A model generated the notes under the pieces. That model did no database searches. It was not told where the DNA came from and saw only the letters and a list, made by a program, of their open reading frames with translations. Position numbers and translations under genes: made by a program. This document shows, in pieces, positions 15,652 through 19,705 of a stretch of DNA of 19,705 nucleotides. Source of the stretch: JACJXF01 sp964349045 (GTDB lineage Bacteria; Bacteroidota; Bacteroidia; Bacteroidales; GCA-2748055); contig CAYGFI010000089.1 in the NCBI GenBank assembly GCA_964349045.1, positions 1-19,705 of the forward strand, written 5' to 3'. The stretch's first letter is position 1; the number at the start of each line of letters is the position of its first letter.

Positions 15652-16046
15652 ACTAAATATTCTCAGTAAATACTCCATTTAAATCCGCGGAGCATGCTGT
15701 GCAATTTTCCACAGCAAGTTTCGCGGATTTTCTTTAAAAAAATCCAGAAAGAATTGCTTTGATTTAGATTTTTTGTAAATTGTACCAGCTTTCCCAAGAA
15801 ATAAAAGAATACCCCACTTTTTACTATTTTCCGTTTGCAATTAATAGTTTCTATTTCTTGCAGAGAATCTATATGAAAAAAAGAACTAATTGATTGGGTA
15901 TTAAACAAAATCCAATCATATGGGCGCTTGTTTAAATTGCTGATTACCTGCGAGTTAAAGATAAATGAAATCTTCAACAAGATAAAATATTATAAAAGTT
16001 TTTTTGCGTCTATCACCACTATTAGTAATATATATACAATAAAACC
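15652..16046. other. 395-bp AT-rich intergenic region before the recombinase
   Basis: Apart from the strong hairpin at 15681-15730 I see no gene. A 105-codon minus-strand frame (15663-15980) runs through the hairpin, has no recognisable motif, and is probably chance. No clear TAnnTTTG promoter for the recombinase was found near its start. This region looks like the boundary between the core genes and the accessory segment. Confidence 0.5.
15681..15730 (+). terminator. Long hairpin, probable terminator of the propeller gene
   Basis: Arms 15681-15701 and 15710-15730 pair over 21 positions: AAATCCGCG with CGCGGATTT, then GCTGTG with CACAGC, and between them two G-U pairs and a single A-A mismatch; the loop is CAATTTTC. 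It lies 30 bp after the propeller gene's stop and its 3' arm runs into ATTTTCTTT. Position and T-rich 3' side suggest a terminator, although the stem is longer than usual. A relic of a recombination site beside the recombinase gene is the alternative. Confidence 0.6.
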
Positions 16047-17678
16047 ATGATTAAAGCATCGAAAATATTTCATCGTGATGAGTACAGGATACTGCTCGAA
16101 TTTCCTTATAACCAAGATATTATTGATATAATAAAGAAAATCGGTCAGGCGAAATGGAGTAAAACATATAATGCCTGGCATTTGCCATATTCAAAAGAAG
16201 TGTTTGCGAACCTTATAGAATTGTTTCCTGATATGGACTATCCGAAAAAGGATATTCAAAAATCAGTTAAAGAAAAAAGTAATGAAAAAGATGTTGATGT
16301 AAAAAATACACCAGTAAAACCGAAGTGTGTTAAAACGGTGTTGATTGAGGTTATGGGCAGAAAGATTCTAGTTCAAATACCTAAAGATGAGACTGATATT
16401 GCATTTTTAAGAAGCATCAGATACAGTCGCTGGAACAATAAGATTTTTCGCTGGGAAGTTCCCAATTACCCTGGTAATTTAGATATTATTACAAAATATT
16501 TTGAAAACCGGATAACTGAAATAATTGTTCATGAACAGCAGGAAGTTATAATAGAAGGGAAAATACAATCATTTAAGAACAATGAAGTACTGATTATTAA
16601 GACAAAAAATAACCGATTGAAGCTACTGTTTGGATTCAATTTTGATTTAACAAATAAGTTGAAAAAAATTCCATACCACAGTTGGGATAAAAAAAACAAA
16701 TGGTGGACCATCCCTTACACAGAGAAATATCTGAAGGAGGTTTCCGATTATGCAACAAACATTGGATTTAGCATTGTGTATGAGGAGGAGCCTGCAGGTG
16801 ATAAAGGTGTAAAGCGGATTAATTCCAGCAATGTTCCCAATTATAGAGGATGCCCGGAAGAGTATATACTTAAACTTCGTGAACTGCGTTACAGTGAAAA
16901 AACGTTAAAAAGTTATACCATGTTATTTGAAGAATTTATTAATTATTTTTTTAAACTGGATATTAAAACTATTGATGAGACTCAAATAATAAAATTCCTG
17001 CGATATCTGATTATGGAGCGGAAAGTATCATCATCGTACCAAAATCAATCAATAAATGCAATAAAATTTTACTATGAGAAAGTATTAGGAGGTCAGCGCA
17101 AATTTTATTTTATTGAAAGACCTCGCAGGGAAAAGACCCTTCCTGTAGTATTAAATATTGAAGAAACAATAAAGCTCATTAAAAGCGCTAATAATTTAAA
17201 GCACAAAGCGATAATTATGCTTGCATATTCGAGTGGATTAAGACTAGGTGAACTTGTACGACTAAAGCTGAATGATATAGACCGGGAGCGAATGCAAATA
17301 AGAGTTGAACAATCGAAAGGTAAGAAAGACAGATATACCAAACTATCCGAAAAATTTCTTATAGTATTCGATCAATATTTAGAAAAATATAAACCAAAGG
17401 AATGGGTATTCGAGGGAGCAGGTTTAGGAATTTATTCTGCGCGAAGTATTCAGAATATTGTAAAAGCGGCAGCCAAAAAAGCTGGAATTAAAAAAGATAT
17501 TTCAGTACATACATTAAGGCACACCTTTGCCACCCATTCGCTGGAAGATGGAGCAGATCTTCGTTACATACAGGAAATGTTAGGCCATGAAAGCAGTAAA
17601 ACCACAGAAATATATACACATGTAACAACCAAAGGATTTGATCAATTTAAGAGTCCGTTGGATAATTTAGATATTTAA
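16047..17678 (+). CDS. Tyrosine recombinase with three N-terminal HARP-like W-rich modules
   Basis: A 543-residue site-specific recombinase. The C-terminal part (about 270-543) has a SAM-like core-binding domain and a complete catalytic set: R399 (SSGLRLGEL), the beta-hairpin Lys in SKGKKDR (424-427), H488 and R491 (HTLRH), H514 (LGHES) and Y523 (EIYTHV). It ends SPLDNLDI, a tail also seen in integron-integrase relatives, but lacks the IntI-specific insertion. The first 245 residues hold three similar modules (about 12-62, 97-152, 180-236), each with a W-x6-W-x-(L/V/I)-P core: WSKTYNAWHLPY, WNNKIFRWEVPNY, WDKKNKWWTIPY. They resemble the HARP annealing domain of SMARCAL1. The target site is unknown. 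The frame is intact; the IS starts just past its stop codon. Confidence 0.93.
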   Translation: MIKASKIFHRDEYRILLEFPYNQDIIDIIKKIGQAKWSKTYNAWHLPYSKEVFANLIELFPDMDYPKKDIQKSVKEKSNEKDVDVKNTPVKPKCVKTVLIEVMGRKILVQIPKDETDIAFLRSIRYSRWNNKIFRWEVPNYPGNLDIITKYFENRITEIIVHEQQEVIIEGKIQSFKNNEVLIIKTKNNRLKLLFGFNFDLTNKLKKIPYHSWDKKNKWWTIPYTEKYLKEVSDYATNIGFSIVYEEEPAGDKGVKRINSSNVPNYRGCPEEYILKLRELRYSEKTLKSYTMLFEEFINYFFKLDIKTIDETQIIKFLRYLIMERKVSSSYQNQSINAIKFYYEKVLGGQRKFYFIERPRREKTLPVVLNIEETIKLIKSANNLKHKAIIMLAYSSGLRLGELVRLKLNDIDRERMQIRVEQSKGKKDRYTKLSEKFLIVFDQYLEKYKPKEWVFEGAGLGIYSARSIQNIVKAAAKKAGIKKDISVHTLRHTFATHSLEDGADLRYIQEMLGHESSKTTEIYTHVTTKGFDQFKSPLDNLDI

Positions 17679-17682
17679 AGTT
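17677..17682 (+). repeat. Left target-site duplication AAAGTT
   Basis: The 6-bp sequence AAAGTT lies immediately left of the IS and is repeated immediately right of it at 19549-19554. The first two bases are the AA of the recombinase TAA stop codon, so insertion occurred at the stop and kept it intact. Confidence 0.75.
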
Positions 17683-17699
17683 GAGTCTACTCCGAAAAG
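17683..17699 (+). repeat. Left terminal inverted repeat of the IS
   Basis: GAGTCTACTCCGAAAAG matches the reverse complement of 19532-19548 at 15 of 17 positions. The two mismatches are adjacent (TA against CC). Confidence 0.85.
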
Positions 17700-17794
17700 T
17701 CGGTGCAGCCATATTTGTTAATTATATTTTTAAAAGTATTCAAATATTTTCGTTGTTAAAAATAGTTATAAACAATTGAATGTCAATAATATAA

Positions 17795-17825
17795 TTTGAT
17801 TTATTCGTTTATTTTGCTATATTTG
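17795..17825 (+). promoter_or_regulatory. Transposase promoter (Bacteroidetes consensus)
   Basis: TTTG at 17795-17798 and TATATTTG at 17818-17825 match both boxes of the Bacteroidetes primary promoter (TTTG and TAnnTTTG) exactly, with the optimal 19-bp gap. The -7 box ends 23 bp before the transposase ATG, which implies a short leader. This is the best promoter match in the window. Confidence 0.8.
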
Positions 17826-17848
17826 TTTCGATCAGAAAAGCATAATCC

Positions 17849-19525
17849 ATGTTTAAGAAATCCAACAAAGAAACGCAATTAGATGCTTTCACCAGTGTTC
17901 CAACAATGCTCGAGAGTTTAGCGCTCAAACAGTATAGTGATCAAGGACATTGGCATAACCAATTCCGGAAAGAGGTTCTCATGCGTATTGATGAATCCAT
18001 ATTCAGTAAACTTTTCAATGATACCACAGGTGCTCCCAATGCACCAGTTCGAACGCTGGTTGGAATGATGATTTTAAAAGAATCCTTTGTATGGAGTGAC
18101 TCGCAGCTATTTGAACATTGTCGTTTCAACTTATTGGTACGTAGTTCATTAGGGCTATTCAACATGAACGATTCTTTACCGGTAGAATCCACCTATTACC
18201 TTTTACGCAAACGTATATATGATCATCAAAAGCAAAGTGGTGAAGACTTGATGGGAAAGGCCTTTGCACAAATTACAAGTGGGCAGATCAAAGATTTTGA
18301 TGTAAATGGCCGAAGCATTCGAATGGACAGCAAGTTGATTGGCAGTAACATTGCATTATTTAGTCGCTACGAGATCATCCATCAGACACTTTGCATATTT
18401 TATAAATCATTGGATAAGGTTGCAAAATCAAGAATCTTTGCAGCAGAACTGGAACAACTGAAAAAACTTGCTGAAGAAGAATCTTCCAAAACTGTTTACC
18501 GTAGTACCAGAGAAGAACTCAAGGGTCGTTTGCAACCTATCGGTATTCTGATCTACAAAATGCTCAAGTTATTTAGCGAACTCCAAACAGAGTCCTTTCA
18601 ACTGCTTGATCGTGTATTTAATGAACAATACAGAGTATCTGAAGAACATCAGATTGAACTTCGCCCGAAAGAAGAAATTTCCTCATCGAGCGTTCAGTCA
18701 CCTCATGATCCCGACAGTGCTTATCGTAACAAACGAGACCAGCAGGTAAAGGGATACAGCGTGAATATTACGGAAACTTGTTCCGATGACAATCTTAACC
18801 TGATTACCAACGTGCTTGTTGAAAAAGCAAACACACCCGACACAGCATTTGTTGAACCAGCCATTCTGTCTACCATTGAAGTTACCGGCCAGCCGGTTAA
18901 AAAAGTTTACGCTGATGGAGCATTCCAAAGCCCTTCCAATGATGATTGCTGTCAAAATATCGACATGGTTTATACCGGAATCCAGGGTGCCGAATCAAAG
19001 TATGATTTAGAAATGACCCCAGAAGGGTTATTGGTCACCGACACTCAAACAGGCGAGCACATGAAAGCCGTATTGGTTAAAAAACTGAAAAACAGCAAAG
19101 AAGACAGATGGAGAATAACTACTCCCACGGGTCACTATTATTTTAGTCAACAAGCCATCCGGGCTTCTCATTTGCGACGCAAAATGAAAAGACGCCCAGT
19201 AGAAGAGTTGCACAAACGAAATAATGTGGAAGCAACCATCTTTCAACTTGGGCTCCCGTTAAGAAATAATAAATCAAAATACCGGGGGCTTATCAAACAA
19301 AAAAGTTGGGCTTACTGTAGATGCCTGTGGATCAACCTTGTGCGAATACTCAACTTTACGAAACAAATATGTCAAAGAACGTTTAAAACAATGGAAATAC
19401 CTGCCCTTAGACCCTTATTCATATATTATTTTAACTTACAGAACAGGGTACAACCAATTTTGAGCAGAACTTTTTCCATTGCACTATTTTTATCTATTGT
19501 AACTAATTTTTACATCTTATTTTAA
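17849..19525 (+). CDS. IS1182-like family transposase
   Basis: A 558-residue DDE transposase that cuts and joins the IS ends. The N-terminal DUF772-like region has RTLVGMMILKESFVWSD (68-84) and LPVESTYYLLRKRIYDHQ (110-127). Proposed catalytic acids are D160 (IRMDSKLIGSN), D356 (KVYADGAFQS) and E461 (RNNVEATIFQLG). The conserved DPDSAYRNKRDQQVKGYS lies at 287-304, and KSKYRGLIK (475-483) follows the DDE Glu. There is no frameshift or premature stop, and the length suits the longer Bacteroidetes members. The last 45 residues are hydrophobic and less conserved-looking. The start at ATG 17849 fits the promoter just upstream. Confidence 0.92.
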   Translation: MFKKSNKETQLDAFTSVPTMLESLALKQYSDQGHWHNQFRKEVLMRIDESIFSKLFNDTTGAPNAPVRTLVGMMILKESFVWSDSQLFEHCRFNLLVRSSLGLFNMNDSLPVESTYYLLRKRIYDHQKQSGEDLMGKAFAQITSGQIKDFDVNGRSIRMDSKLIGSNIALFSRYEIIHQTLCIFYKSLDKVAKSRIFAAELEQLKKLAEEESSKTVYRSTREELKGRLQPIGILIYKMLKLFSELQTESFQLLDRVFNEQYRVSEEHQIELRPKEEISSSSVQSPHDPDSAYRNKRDQQVKGYSVNITETCSDDNLNLITNVLVEKANTPDTAFVEPAILSTIEVTGQPVKKVYADGAFQSPSNDDCCQNIDMVYTGIQGAESKYDLEMTPEGLLVTDTQTGEHMKAVLVKKLKNSKEDRWRITTPTGHYYFSQQAIRASHLRRKMKRRPVEELHKRNNVEATIFQLGLPLRNNKSKYRGLIKQKSWAYCRCLWINLVRILNFTKQICQRTFKTMEIPALRPLFIYYFNLQNRVQPILSRTFSIALFLSIVTNFYILF

Positions 19526-19531
19526 AAACCC

Positions 19532-19548
19532 CTTTTCGGAGGGGACTC
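19532..19548 (-). repeat. Right terminal inverted repeat of the IS
   Basis: On the minus strand this reads GAGTCCCCTCCGAAAAG, 15 of 17 identical to the left end at 17683-17699. It is followed by the direct repeat AAAGTT. Confidence 0.85.
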
Positions 19549-19554
19549 AAAGTT
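19549..19554 (+). repeat. Right target-site duplication AAAGTT
   Basis: Identical to 17677-17682 on the other side of the IS. Removing the IS and one copy restores a continuous sequence from the recombinase stop codon into the downstream region. Confidence 0.75.
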
Positions 19555-19705
19555 GGAATTTATTAAAACTTACAATACCTTTAATATTGAATTTATTTAA
19601 ACAAAAAAACATGCATACGTCCAAGGCGCATATACACGCAATATTGCGTCTACACAATCGTTGAACTAAACCGCCCCCTTTCGGAGGCGGTAATTTGATG
19701 GTACT
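19555..19705. other. Region originally downstream of the recombinase, rich in inverted repeats
   Basis: No gene is visible. The first 60 bp are very AT-rich. Then come the perfect 14-bp palindrome ACGCAATATTGCGT (19636-19649), GTTGAAC (19660-19666), which fits the integron core-site pattern GTTRRRY, and GTCCAAG (19619-19625), which differs by one base from the partner pattern RYYYAAC. This could be a recombination site served by the recombinase, but the distance between boxes (48 bp overall) is short for an attC and the window ends too soon to see repeats. Confidence 0.35.
19670..19691. other. Hairpin ACCGCC...GGCGGT
   Basis: ACCGCC (19670-19675) pairs with GGCGGT (19686-19691); inside, CC pairs with GG after one C-A mismatch, around loop TTTC. 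No T-run follows on the plus strand, so a simple intrinsic terminator in that direction is unlikely. On the minus strand it is followed by TTTAGTTC. Confidence 0.55.

Larger units (their letters stand above)
17683..19548 (+). mobile_element. Complete IS1182-like insertion sequence (1866 bp)
   Basis: A single transposase gene flanked by 17-bp imperfect terminal inverted repeats and a 6-bp direct repeat (AAAGTT). The long DDE transposase with a DUF772-type N-terminus and the DPDSAYRNKRDQQVKGY block points to the IS1182 family; family placement is from motif memory, not a search. Both ends and the gene look intact, with a promoter inside the left end, so the copy may still be active. The right end adjoins the short hairpin CCCCT-TTTCGG-AGGGG (19529-19544). 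Confidence 0.85.

Noticed and set aside
15663..15980. 105-codon minus-strand open frame
   Set aside because: It runs through the 21-bp hairpin, has no recognisable domain or promoter, and lies in AT-rich intergenic DNA; probably chance.
16047..17678. Recombinase considered as a true integron integrase (IntI)
   Set aside because: The IntI-specific insertion between the beta-hairpin Lys and the HxxR motif is absent (residues 440-487 run straight through), and the long N-terminal modules are not typical. Only the SPLD tail is shared.
19670..19691. Final hairpin considered as the end of a second IS copy
   Set aside because: It shares only CTCCGAAA with the IS ends and lacks the outer GAGTC, so a second copy is not supported.

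Overview
The window looks like a chromosomal segment of a menaquinone-using Bacteroidetes bacterium, probably Bacteroidales/Marinilabiliales-like and perhaps from an uncultured lineage. The grounds are: a PorT-like type IX secretion protein beside ubiE/menG; a TamL-type lipoprotein barrel divergent from a TrmH/SpoU methylase; lipobox and signal-peptide styles typical of the phylum; and promoters of the Bacteroidetes type (TTTG-N19-TAnnTTTG), the best of which drives the transposase.

Layout. 1-227 is non-coding. 228-3446 (minus strand) holds a membrane-anchored helix-hairpin-helix protein, a lipoprotein with its own terminator, and class II fructose-bisphosphate aldolase. 3664-8513 is an envelope/housekeeping block: tamL-like (-), trmH-like (+), porT-like (-), ubiE (-). 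8830-12104 holds an SDR oxidoreductase (+), a small S23/four-helix-bundle gene (+), an Ldh-family dehydrogenase (-) and a nitroreductase (-). 12373-15651 is a 1092-residue secreted Asp-box (BNR/sortilin-like) propeller protein. From about 15650 the window becomes accessory: a hairpin, a tyrosine recombinase with three tryptophan-rich N-terminal modules, a complete IS1182-like insertion sequence inserted at the recombinase stop codon, and a final 150 bp rich in inverted repeats.

The most unusual layer lies between the genes. Five arrays of an 8-bp tandem unit (GTGACGNN and variants) occur at 1186, 8581, 8707, 9585 and 10169. Four of them form two inverted pairs of the same polarity. One pair encloses only a short spacer (8656-8706). 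The other encloses the S23-type four-helix-bundle gene (9780-10148) and abuts the stop codons of both convergent neighbours. This recalls the stem-enclosed S23 ORFs of 23S rRNA intervening sequences, but no rRNA is present, and it may be an undescribed small element. A separate 7-bp array (TAGAATT) with an inverted partner sits between tamL and fba, and a third short GC-rich family sits between porT and ubiE.

How the genes relate: TamL and PorT both act at the outer membrane, UbiE makes menaquinone, and the aldolase serves central carbon metabolism. The recombinase, IS and inverted repeats form a separate mobile region. All functions are read from motifs; no database search was possible.
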